A DNA stretch of 64,000 bases from Chitinophaga sp. CF118. GTDB lineage: Bacteria > Bacteroidota > Bacteroidia > Chitinophagales > Chitinophagaceae. Shown in pieces: positions 27,361 through 34,417 of this stretch; position 1 is the first letter of the stretch; every line of letters begins with the position of its first letter. The stretch spans positions 62,001-126,000 of the forward strand of contig NZ_FOMK01000014.1 of NCBI RefSeq assembly GCF_900112615.1, in the 5' to 3' direction. Under the pieces are notes generated by a model. The model was given only the letters and a program-made list of their open reading frames with translations, made no database searches and was not told the DNA's origin. Made by a program: the position numbers and the translations under genes.

Positions 27361-27393
27361 AGCCTGTATCATACCTATGATGCAGGCTTTTTT
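27361..27393 (+). terminator. Intrinsic terminator after the NTF2-like gene
   Basis: gcctgtatcat (27362-27372) and atgatgcaggc (27377-27387) form an 11-bp stem with one G-U pair, followed by six T residues. It lies 22 bases after the stop codon and argues against any upstream extension of the next gene beyond ATG 27410. Confidence 0.9.
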
Positions 27394-27409
27394 GCTTAAA
27401 TTTACTATT

Positions 27410-27883
27410 ATGAAAGAAATATGGATATCGCAATATGACCTGATAAAAAGTTCCAGATCTGTATTACTTGACTACTGTGAAACACTAACACCAGAGCATT
27501 TTATTGCCGAAACTCCCGGTTTCGGGCATGATGGCAGTATCCGCAACCTGCTGGTACATATTGCCAATACTTATGAGTATTGGATAGGGCATCATTGTTT
27601 TGGAAGAACAGTCACATATCCTCCGAATGGTAATTTTACTACGGTGAATGACTGCCGGATTTATTTTGATGCAATCAATCTGCTTATAGAGGAATTTATC
27701 AATCATTTTGGAGATGCCTATGCAATAGCTATTACTTCTTTCCGGAGGGAGCAGTCAACTACTGCTACACCTCTGGCCGCTTTTACACATGTTACCACCC
27801 ATGAATTCCATCATAAGGGGCAAATCCTTTCCATGAGCAGACATATGGGGTATATCCCGGTTGATACCGATATAATCCGGTAG
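27410..27883 (+). CDS. DinB-family four-helix protein
   Basis: A 157-residue DinB-like protein. It has the early helix with NLLVHIANTYEYWIGHHCFG (first metal His) and the late HVTTHEFHHKGQI segment that supplies two further His residues, the standard three-His metal site of the DinB/YfiT superfamily. ATG 27410 follows the terminator of the upstream gene and matches the usual N-terminus. Some family members are thiol transferases or bacillithiol S-transferases; a role here in detoxification is possible but not shown. Confidence 0.85.
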   Translation: MKEIWISQYDLIKSSRSVLLDYCETLTPEHFIAETPGFGHDGSIRNLLVHIANTYEYWIGHHCFGRTVTYPPNGNFTTVNDCRIYFDAINLLIEEFINHFGDAYAIAITSFRREQSTTATPLAAFTHVTTHEFHHKGQILSMSRHMGYIPVDTDIIR

Positions 27884-27923
27884 TAGTATTTATATCCTTA
27901 ATATATTATTATATTCGTTATCT

Positions 27924-28286
27924 ATGAAAGTATGGCGGGTTGTTATAAATGTAGGTATTTCCCTGGTGTGGCTCATTAACGGTCTGTTCTGCAAAGTATT
28001 AAATCTTGTACCCCGCCATAAGATGATCGTAACCAGGATATTGGGAGATGATTATACAGTTGCTATTGGAATATTGGAAATACTAATGGCAGTCTGGATC
28101 TTAACCAGGATCAAATCGCGGTTATGTGCAGTTACTCAGATGTTGGTAGTAGCAATAATGAATATCCTTGAATTTATCCTTGTTCCGGATCTGTTATTGT
28201 TTGGGCATTTCAATATTGTAGTAGCATCCTGTTTTATCCTGGTCATTTTTTTGAATGAATTTATCTCTGATGCTAAACTTCCTTAA
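27924..28286 (+). CDS. DoxX-like integral membrane protein
   Basis: A 120-residue membrane protein with four predicted helices and the DoxX_3-like N-terminus VWLINGLFCKVLNLVPRH. The pattern of an ING.FCK motif followed by G.YTV.IG..EI.MA.WI is common in small Bacteroidota DoxX-like proteins. It probably forms an operon with the next membrane protein, 29 bases downstream. DoxX relatives associate with redox complexes; no partner enzyme is adjacent. Confidence 0.72.
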   Translation: MKVWRVVINVGISLVWLINGLFCKVLNLVPRHKMIVTRILGDDYTVAIGILEILMAVWILTRIKSRLCAVTQMLVVAIMNILEFILVPDLLLFGHFNIVVASCFILVIFLNEFISDAKLP

Positions 28287-28315
28287 AAATCATCCTTTTC
28301 CTGTAGCTGCTTTTT

Positions 28316-28696
28316 TTGAAAGTTCGCTTGTACTCACTTCTGTTGTCACTAATACATCTCATTTTTCCTAAAAAATTTAACTGGCAGAAGGAGTTATCTT
28401 CGCGGAGTCGTCTGAACAGGCAAATCATGTATGTGCATACGTTCTTCGTTGCGTTGATAGTATTTTTAATGGGGGTGTTTTGTATTTGTTGTCCGGCAGA
28501 TATTGTTCATACGAAATTAGGTAAGCAACTAGCTTTAGGATTGTTTGTTTTCTGGGGATTACGGTTGATTTTTCAATTCTTTGTCTACTCATCTGAGTTG
28601 TGGAAAGGGAAATTATTCGAAACGACTGTACATGTTGTATTTTCGTTTCTGTGGACTTATTTTAGTGTTGTGTTTTTTATTATTTATTGGGGATGA
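28316..28696 (+). CDS. Small integral membrane protein of unknown function
   Basis: A 126-residue protein with about four hydrophobic helices and a conserved-looking motif FPKKFNWQKELSS followed by LNRQIMYVHTFF. No upstream ATG is in frame; TTG 28316 is used because the segment before the internal ATG (28427) looks like part of the family. It follows the DoxX-like gene by 29 bases and most likely belongs to the same transcript. I know of no defined function. A GC-poor tail with one hairpin (28793-28820) follows. Confidence 0.6.
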   Translation: MKVRLYSLLLSLIHLIFPKKFNWQKELSSRSRLNRQIMYVHTFFVALIVFLMGVFCICCPADIVHTKLGKQLALGLFVFWGLRLIFQFFVYSSELWKGKLFETTVHVVFSFLWTYFSVVFFIIYWG

Positions 28697-28792
28697 ATCC
28701 GGGTTCTTCTTTATTCTTACCCTGTGTTGTGTTATTATAATAAGTCAGAGGTTGTGTATAATAGTTTTTTTCTGGCTCAAGAAACGAGAAAA

Positions 28793-28820
28793 AATGCCCA
28801 CAGTTTGTACTGTGAGCATT
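28793..28820 (+). terminator. Hairpin after the membrane-protein pair
   Basis: atgcccacagt and actgtgagcat pair over 11 positions (one non-Watson-Crick pair) around ttgt. The following sequence tctattaatat is T/A-rich but has no T-run. It may end the transcript of the two membrane-protein genes. Confidence 0.45.
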
Positions 28821-28893
28821 CTATTAATATGAGCGGGCTGGAGGAGACGAAGTTCGAACAAATTTGCAGCGGAATTGGCGCAAATTGCCTGTT

Positions 28894-29319
28894 TTAGATA
28901 GTATGCATACCCATTTTATCCGGAGACACCCAGTTCTGCCGTGCCTCCTTACTCATGAGCAGCTCCCTGCTATAAAATTTAAGGATATAATCTTTTACAA
29001 GAAATGGCTGCTGCAAGAAAACCATAATGGTTTCATCCGTTAGGGTAGTGAGATCTGCAGTGACCAGGTAGTTGGCAACTTCAGTTGTGTAAAATAAAGT
29101 AATCGTTTCGTGATAGCCCGATATATCTGTATTTTTCCCTCCGATACTTACATTGTATTTCATAATACCACTTCTTATTTTTTGAATAGCCTGTGGTAAT
29201 GGGAACTTTACACAATACCAGAAGGCCATGATAAAATGGCTCACGTGCGTCCACTCTTCTTTAGGGAAAGTACAGTTTTCAAATTCCTGCACCAGCCAGC
29301 TGGCTTTTTCCAGTTTCAT
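28894..29319 (-). CDS. Conserved hypothetical protein, Lrp operon
   Basis: A 141-residue soluble protein with no signal peptide. Visible conserved-looking features are ENCTFPKEEWTHVSHFIMAFWY near the start, GYHETITLFY in the middle and WVSPDKMGM at the end. I recognise this pattern from uncharacterised Bacteroidota proteins but know no function. It starts 1 base after the Lrp-type regulator and is therefore co-transcribed with it. The several His residues could hint at a metal or small-molecule site. Confidence 0.65.
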   Translation of the reverse strand: MKLEKASWLVQEFENCTFPKEEWTHVSHFIMAFWYCVKFPLPQAIQKIRSGIMKYNVSIGGKNTDISGYHETITLFYTTEVANYLVTADLTTLTDETIMVFLQQPFLVKDYILKFYSRELLMSKEARQNWVSPDKMGMHTI

Positions 29320-29320
29320 A

Positions 29321-29767
29321 TTAAAATGCTTTTGAGTTTATTTCTTCTTTATAGCTTCTTAGGATAATGGTAGTGCTTGTTCTGGTGATACCCTTTATGG
29401 ATTTTATCTTATGTACCAGCAGATCTTCCAATGCGGCGGTATCTTTTACCAGTACTTTTAACAATAAGTCACAATCACCAGCCATATGATGACATTCCAG
29501 TACCTCATCCATCGAAATGATCAGATCTTTTACACTTACATTTTTTGTATGATCAATCCATACATTAATAAAGGGCATTAAATGAAGTGAAAGTTTTTCC
29601 CGGTTTACTTTTATAGTGTAACCATCTATTACACCAGACCGGCTAAGCTTTCGCAATCTTTCAGTAACTGCAGGCAAAGAAAGATTTATTTCCCTGGCGA
29701 TATCCGCACCAGTGATCCGTGAATTCTGTATTAATAACCGTAGTATTTTACTATCATATGCATCCAT
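29321..29767 (-). CDS. Lrp/AsnC-family transcriptional regulator
   Basis: A 148-residue regulator. The N-terminal wHTH starts MDAYDSKILRLLIQNSR and continues GADIAREINLSLPAVTERLRKLSRSGVI. The C-terminal RAM (AsnC ligand-binding) domain contains CHHMAGDCDLLLKVLVKD and TSTTIILRSYKEE. ATG 29767 is chosen as the family start; the longer in-frame extension upstream has no homology-like features. Such proteins form octamers that respond to amino acids. It leads a two-gene operon with an unknown protein. The target may be that operon. Confidence 0.92.
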   Translation of the reverse strand: MDAYDSKILRLLIQNSRITGADIAREINLSLPAVTERLRKLSRSGVIDGYTIKVNREKLSLHLMPFINVWIDHTKNVSVKDLIISMDEVLECHHMAGDCDLLLKVLVKDTAALEDLLVHKIKSIKGITRTSTTIILRSYKEEINSKAF

Positions 29768-30294
29768 GATTTTCCTATATAACTGATTAACAAATTTAAC
29801 CAACTCCGTATTTAATATAAGGAATTTCAGAAAACTAAAGCAAGTATTAATATAATACAAAAAATACTTAATATCCGCTATTTAAAAAGGCAAGATCTAT
29901 ATCGTGATGCCATAGAAATTCAGGGAGTGGGGCGGTTTTGCCATGAAATTTGTTGTGAATAAACCTGGTTACCACCTATTGACATACTGGTTAGATTCAT
30001 GGCTCCTTGTACTATAAGCCCTATACACCCCCTCTATAACCCCTCTATAAGTCCCCCTTATATAAGGAGGGCTTATATGGGTTTTGTATTTGTCTTAATA
30101 ATAGATTTTAGGCAAATTGTAGTACTTACAAACTACTATATGGCCAGGCTTAAAGGAGCTATAGATTTTACCGACATTTTTTATCCAGGCGGCTATAGTC
30201 ATAGAAAACCTGGTGTAAGGGATACAGTAAGCTGGTGATCAAAAGAACTTTAAGATATCATTCAAATAAAACGACTCCATTGTGCAAAATAATC
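29768..30294. other. Low-density region with CTATAA repeats
   Basis: No intact gene was found. The main content is a cluster of CTATAA-type hexamers at about 30012, 30021, 30033 and 30044 separated by C-rich spacers, merging into an imperfect inverted repeat (30048-30076, ataag(t/c)cccccttatataaggagggcttat type). The rest is AT-rich sequence between the Lrp gene and a decayed regulator. Confidence 0.5.
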
Positions 30295-30378
30295 ATGGCA
30301 AAGCGAAAAGAAAAAGGGTTAATACAGGATGAGGTTTCTTTAAAGTCCGGATTAGATAATACCTTATACGGGAATTGA
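30295..30378 (+). pseudogene. Fragment of an XRE/HipB-type HTH regulator
   Basis: A 27-codon frame reads MAKRKEKGLIQDEVSLKSGL and then DNTLYGN before a stop. This matches the start of a Cro/C1-type helix-turn-helix, whose usual form is (R)KEKGLSQEELAEKSGLDRTYISxIERG. The frame breaks off inside the recognition region, so it is a remnant, not a functional repressor. It lies 42 bases before the DUF6273 gene and, with the nearby tRNA-end repeat, suggests relics of a mobile element. Confidence 0.55.
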
Positions 30379-30419
30379 ATATGGTTGCTAGCTTTTGCAT
30401 CACTGAATAAAATATAAAC

Positions 30420-30995
30420 ATGGTAAAAGACGACATAATAATTTTCGGCAAGTATAGCTGGCAGATTCTTGATATCAAAGACTGTGAAGCCCTCATCATC
30501 ACAGAAGATATCATCGAACTTAGGTGGTATCATAGTAGGTTTACAGATATCACCTGGGCAGATTGTGAGTTAAGAACATACCTAAACAATAAAATTTACA
30601 ATCAATTTAGCCAAAGCGAAAAAGCAAAGATTATTGGGGTTATCAACACTAACCCAGATAACCCGTGGTTCAAAACGAAAGGTGGCAGTGATACCCATGA
30701 CCACCTATTTTTGCTAAGCCTGGAGGAGGTTTGCACATATTTTGGTGACAGTGTATCAAAGTTGCAGAATAAGGGACGGCAGACATGGTCTATAGACGAT
30801 GAAAATAATAGCAAACGACAGGCAAAATCCGGCAATGATTTGCACTGGTGGCGCCTAAGGTCGCCCGGCTATTATGGACGCACCGGTGCGAGCATCAATT
30901 CGCATGGCCATGTCTATGTTCGGGGTAATGGGGTTCATGGTAAGCCTAGAGACGGGGGAGGGGTTCGTCCAGCCTTGTGGCTAAAGCTAGATTAA
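30420..30995 (+). CDS. DUF6273-type (C-type-lectin-like) protein
   Basis: A 191-residue cytoplasmic-looking protein with no signal peptide. The N-terminal part has FGKYSWQILDI, TWADCELRTYLNN and HDHLFLLSLEEV. The C-terminus carries WWRLRSPGYYGRTGA, then a Gly/His/Asn-rich stretch, and ends GVRPALWLKLD. This order is the DUF6273 pattern, and the closing W.LRSPG...GVRPALW segment resembles the lectin-fold ends of proteins diversified by retroelements. No reverse transcriptase or template repeat is in the window. It lies between a decayed XRE regulator and a tRNA-end repeat, so it may be cargo of a former element. Binding role is inferred. Confidence 0.72.
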   Translation: MVKDDIIIFGKYSWQILDIKDCEALIITEDIIELRWYHSRFTDITWADCELRTYLNNKIYNQFSQSEKAKIIGVINTNPDNPWFKTKGGSDTHDHLFLLSLEEVCTYFGDSVSKLQNKGRQTWSIDDENNSKRQAKSGNDLHWWRLRSPGYYGRTGASINSHGHVYVRGNGVHGKPRDGGGVRPALWLKLD

Positions 30996-31382
30996 CACTT
31001 TAAACATAAAAGACTCCAAATTTTTCGATTTGAAGGCTTAAAGCTTGCGGGTTATAGGTTACAACTTTCGAACCAGTTTGCAGATAATTTATCTGAAATC
31101 CGCCACTTTGTTCTACTGTAAATCCATCAACTGTATAAGATATATAGGTACCGGTTATGGAATATTTTAGATTTTGAATCTTTTTGGAAAAGCTATGTGT
31201 TTGGACGTAACGGCCGTGTTGTTTATTCCAATGTATTCAGTGAGCTTATTGATGAGAGTATTTTTTCTTTCAACGATACTGAGGATTGATTATAGCTTAT
31301 AGGGGTTTCCAAATGTTCAATTTAGCACTTCAGCCCGACAATTGAAAGCCCTTGTTAGCGGCAGGCAATCTTAGAGTTTTCG
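30996..31382. other. Gap with tRNA-end repeat copy and a gene scrap
   Basis: The first copy of the 28-bp repeat lies at 31023-31050. After it, a frame of about 50 codons (ending at 31289 in a stop) includes the coding-like stretch YVFGRNGRVVYSNVFSELID, with no plausible start. It looks like the 3' remnant of a lost gene. Nothing else was found. Confidence 0.45.
31023..31050. repeat. 28-bp direct repeat, distal copy (tRNA-Ser end)
   Basis: Identical over 28 bases to 31788-31815, which covers the tRNA-Ser terminator and the last three bases of the tRNA. Flanking similarity continues for about 14 more bases at lower identity. The two copies are 737 bases apart in direct orientation, as attL/attR sites or a tandem duplication would be. 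Confidence 0.85.
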
Positions 31383-31712
31383 CTAATCCTGTAGGTATGT
31401 TCGTGAGGAACTATTCTGATCAGCAATATATTTCTTAATAGCTGGAACTATAGCTATCATAAAATCCATTTCAAGGCTGTTCATTGTTTTGAATGAATTC
31501 CACCAAAATTCCCCGTCAGCTCTAAGCTCCAAATGAATTTTACTGACGTATTTAGCAAGTAAATCATCATCTAAAGAAATGCAGTACAAGTTACCCGTCT
31601 GCGTAACCTCTGCAGTGTACTCTATATTTTTAACGCTAAAGTTGATTTCAAATATAATCACAGAACAAACGTACTGCGCTGGTCGCAATAAAGCAATGTC
31701 TGCCGAAAACAT
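31383..31712 (-). CDS. Small protein of unknown function between tRNA-end repeats
   Basis: A 109-residue soluble protein. The section from FEINFSVKNIEYTAEVTQ to the C-terminus reads like a compact alpha/beta domain with KIHLELRADGEFWWNSFKTM as its most distinctive segment. The first 15 residues are less convincing, and the true start may be further in. I recall similar uncharacterised Bacteroidota proteins but no function. It is the only apparently intact gene between the two 28-bp repeats, so it may be residual cargo of an excised or decayed element. Confidence 0.55.
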   Translation of the reverse strand: MFSADIALLRPAQYVCSVIIFEINFSVKNIEYTAEVTQTGNLYCISLDDDLLAKYVSKIHLELRADGEFWWNSFKTMNSLEMDFMIAIVPAIKKYIADQNSSSRTYLQD

Positions 31713-31775
31713 TCACTTATCATATACAGACTATTGAATAATCGCTGCACATATTAAGCAGATGTCTAACAAAAA

Positions 31776-31804
31776 AGCCTTCAAATCTTTCGATTTGAAG
31801 GCTT
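31776..31804 (-). terminator. Intrinsic terminator of tRNA-Ser
   Basis: On the minus strand aagccttcaaatc and gatttgaaggctt form a 13-bp stem around gaa-a, followed by a T-run (tttttt). It starts about 10 bases after the tRNA 3' end. Confidence 0.85.
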
Positions 31805-31815
31805 AAAGCTTGCGG
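31788..31815. repeat. 28-bp direct repeat, tRNA-proximal copy
   Basis: This copy includes the discriminator base and two acceptor-stem bases of tRNA-Ser plus its terminator region. It is identical to 31023-31050. On the minus strand the sequence around it (aagccttcaaatc/gatttgaaggctt, then tttttt) forms the strong tRNA terminator. Confidence 0.85.
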
Positions 31816-31897
31816 AGAAAGAGGGATTCGAACCCCCGGACCTGTAACAGTCAACAGTTTTCAAGACTGCCGCAATCGACCGCTCTGCCATTTCTCC
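31813..31897 (-). tRNA. tRNA-Ser (anticodon UGA)
   Basis: An 85-base tRNA on the minus strand. The acceptor stem GGAGAAA/TTTCTCC is perfect with discriminator G. The T arm reads GGGGGTTCGAATCCCTC, the anticodon loop CTTGAAA gives TGA (31863-31861), and the long variable arm typical of serine tRNAs is present. CCA is not encoded. The 3' end and terminator are partly duplicated 737 bases downstream, marking the locus as a possible integration site. Confidence 0.95.
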
Positions 31898-32044
31898 GCT
31901 GCAAAAGTATAAAACTGATTCAATTTTCAAAAAAAAACTTTTCCATATTGGGGAGTCAACAATTAAAAACCATAAGCAGATAGGGTTTCATCATAAAAAA
32001 AACTTATTTTTAAGTTTATAAATAGTATCCAGAACGGATTAACC

Positions 32045-34075
32045 ATGTGCTTTAAAGATATTATCCTTTACCCTTTTGTGTTTTTGGCATTCATTAACAC
32101 TGCCGATGCACAATCATGTACAGGTATCGGCCAAACCCCTTCCACAGCATTCCCTGTTTGTGGTACAAAAACCTTTTACCAGCAATCGGTACCTTATTGC
32201 GGGGATCGTGTGATCCCTGGTCCGGCATGTAATAATCCGGATGATGGCGTTCATATAGATATGAATCCATATTGGTACAAGTTTACTTGTTATACCGCTG
32301 GTACACTGGGATTTAAGATCACTCCAAACGAAATCACAGATGATTACGACTGGCAAATCTTCGATATTACCAATACTTCCCCTAACGACGTCTTTACAAA
32401 CAGGAACTTGTTCTTATGCATGAACTGGTCTGGCGAAGGGGGTGTTACAGGAGCCTCCTCCGCAGGAACAGCCGCAAATGTCTGTGGCGGACAGGGACAG
32501 CCCACTTTCAGCAGTATGCCCACCCTGATCAAAGGACACAGGTATCTCCTTATGATCAGCCACTTTTCAAAAGATTCACAAAGCGGCTATAACCTGGAGT
32601 TCGGCGGAGGTACCGCCGACATTACAGATCCTGTCATACCAAATTTTGTATCCACGTCGTACAACTGCGGATCAATGACTGTAAGCGTGAAACTTAGCAA
32701 ACGCTTGTTGTGTAACACCCTGGCTGCAGACGGAAGCGATTTTGCATTCACAACACCAGGGCCTCAGATCACCGGTGCCACAGGGGTAGGTTGCAGCGAC
32801 GGCTTCGATATGGATTCGGTAATCCTGCAACTGAATGCTCCCCTCTCTACTGGCGATTATACCATCATTACCCAATCTGGAAGCGATGGGAATACCCTGC
32901 TGAATCCCTGCGGCAATGCCCTGCCTGTTGGCCAAACAGCTAGTTTTCATATAGACCCTCCTCCTGTAGTGCTGCTGCGTACCACCGTCGTGGCTGGCTG
33001 CGCTCCAAACATTATAAAGATTGGACTCTCCAATCCTATACGTTGCGAATCTATTGCAGCAGATGGTAGTGACTTCAGTATTTCAGGGACTTCTCCCATA
33101 AGTATTGTGAGTGCTACCGGCAATTGTAATGTCAATAACCTGGCTGATACCGTAATATTACAACTCAATAAGGCTATCCAGACAGAAGGCGATTATTCCA
33201 TTGTGCTCATGTCCGGCACCGATGGGAATGCCATAGTCGGAGAATGTCATCAGCCTGTTGCTACCGGACAAGTGGTTAGCTTTCATACAGTCGATACCGT
33301 ATCTGCAGACTTTAGCTATACTTTAGATAAAAATTGTAAGATCTATATTTTCACCCTCAACCACGATGGTGCACATAAAGTGAACTCCTGGAAATGGAGC
33401 TTTGATGACGGTGAAAAATCCTCCCTGCAGAACCTGACTAAAATATATGACAACTCATTTGGTGATAAACAAATCCAACTGGTCGTATCCAACGGTGTTT
33501 GTTCCGATACTGTTGCCAAAAATGTTTATCTCGAACAGACCCTTGGAGCAATGTTCGATGTAGATCCAGGTCCTTATTGCCCACTGGATATTGTCATTGC
33601 CCAAAACAAGAGCTTCGGCTCCATTGTTTCCTGGTTCTGGGACTATGGTAACGGAAATACTACCAGCAGCCCTGATGCCTCCCCCCAGCAATATTTCCCT
33701 GTCCGTAAGGAACAGGACTTCCTGATTCGCCTGATCGTTACAGATAATATCAATTGCCGGGATACAGCAGACCATCATATTATGGCTGTTACCAGCTGTT
33801 ACATTGATGTTCCGACCGCCTTTTCACCGAATAAAGATGGGATGAATGATTACCTGTATCCATTGAATGCATATAAAGCTATTGATCTCAATTTTGCGGT
33901 TTATAATCGTGTGGGACAGCTGGTATTCGAAACAACCGACTGGACAAAAAAATGGGACGGCACCGTAAAAGGCAACCCGGCAGACATTGGTACCTACGTG
34001 TGGATGTTACATTATACAAGAAAAGATACAGGTAAAAAGGTGTTCCGGAAAGGTACAACAGTGCTCGTAAGATGA
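32045..34075 (+). CDS. T9SS type B-sorted PKD-domain surface protein
   Basis: A 676-residue secreted protein. The signal peptide ends at NTADAQ. A Cys-rich N-terminal domain (about 25-200) is followed by two homologous Ig-like units (about 205-305 and 310-415; shared DGSDF, DTVILQLN and SG(S/T)DGN segments). Two PKD domains follow (NSWKWSFDDGEKS and VSWFWDYGNGNT). The C-terminal 85 residues are a gliding-motility-type CHU_C domain: VPTAFSPNKDGMNDYLYP, VYNRVGQLVFET, WDG, then GTYVW. That domain is the type B signal for secretion by the type IX system. It is probably an adhesin or matrix-binding surface protein. Confidence 0.92.
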   Translation: MCFKDIILYPFVFLAFINTADAQSCTGIGQTPSTAFPVCGTKTFYQQSVPYCGDRVIPGPACNNPDDGVHIDMNPYWYKFTCYTAGTLGFKITPNEITDDYDWQIFDITNTSPNDVFTNRNLFLCMNWSGEGGVTGASSAGTAANVCGGQGQPTFSSMPTLIKGHRYLLMISHFSKDSQSGYNLEFGGGTADITDPVIPNFVSTSYNCGSMTVSVKLSKRLLCNTLAADGSDFAFTTPGPQITGATGVGCSDGFDMDSVILQLNAPLSTGDYTIITQSGSDGNTLLNPCGNALPVGQTASFHIDPPPVVLLRTTVVAGCAPNIIKIGLSNPIRCESIAADGSDFSISGTSPISIVSATGNCNVNNLADTVILQLNKAIQTEGDYSIVLMSGTDGNAIVGECHQPVATGQVVSFHTVDTVSADFSYTLDKNCKIYIFTLNHDGAHKVNSWKWSFDDGEKSSLQNLTKIYDNSFGDKQIQLVVSNGVCSDTVAKNVYLEQTLGAMFDVDPGPYCPLDIVIAQNKSFGSIVSWFWDYGNGNTTSSPDASPQQYFPVRKEQDFLIRLIVTDNINCRDTADHHIMAVTSCYIDVPTAFSPNKDGMNDYLYPLNAYKAIDLNFAVYNRVGQLVFETTDWTKKWDGTVKGNPADIGTYVWMLHYTRKDTGKKVFRKGTTVLVR

Positions 34076-34417
34076 TTTCATGCGCAATAAACACCATCTC
34101 TTCTTCATTAAAGAAATGATTTACTCACCGGCAACGATTGCGTAAAAAAAACACCTCATTTTATACAGAAATGCTAATATGCATTTGAATTCCGGTTATA
34201 TATTCTAATTAATAATTACCCTAAAACTGACAATTATGTTTGCCCTATTTGCTATTCGCGTGCTGTTTGCACGCCATTCACCCATAATTTCTCCGCTACA
34301 ATAATTTATTTACACAACTGTCTTGTCTTAAAGTCGATTAATATCGGCTAGTGGCTAGTTCATGCCTGTAAGTGGTATGAATGAATTATTAAAATATAAG
34401 TTAATCCTTGATGAGTT
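34076..34417. other. AT-rich gap between two T9SS cargo genes
   Basis: No gene was found in these 342 bases. One short segment near 34288 (tttctccgct) repeats the sequence at the 5' end of the tRNA-Ser locus, followed by caat rather than gcaa; this is short and may be chance. Confidence 0.4.

Noticed and set aside
27356-27409. GTG start upstream of the DinB-family gene
   Set aside because: This segment is the stem and T-run of the preceding gene's terminator.
28830-28880. A tRNA-like motif (gaagttcgaac) after the membrane-protein pair
   Set aside because: The TTCGAAC loop sequence is present, but no flanking T-arm stem or acceptor stem can be formed on either strand.
30420-32044. A complete diversity-generating retroelement
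   Set aside because: No reverse transcriptase, template repeat or accessory gene is in the window; only a lectin-like candidate target is present.
29768-32044. Intact integrative element at tRNA-Ser
   Set aside because: Repeats and decayed fragments are present, but no integrase, relaxase or replication gene is seen.
34285-34300. Short repeat of the tRNA-Ser 5' flank (tttctccgct) as a possible second att site
   Set aside because: Only about 10 identical bases, at the 5' rather than the 3' end of the tRNA; too short to separate from chance.
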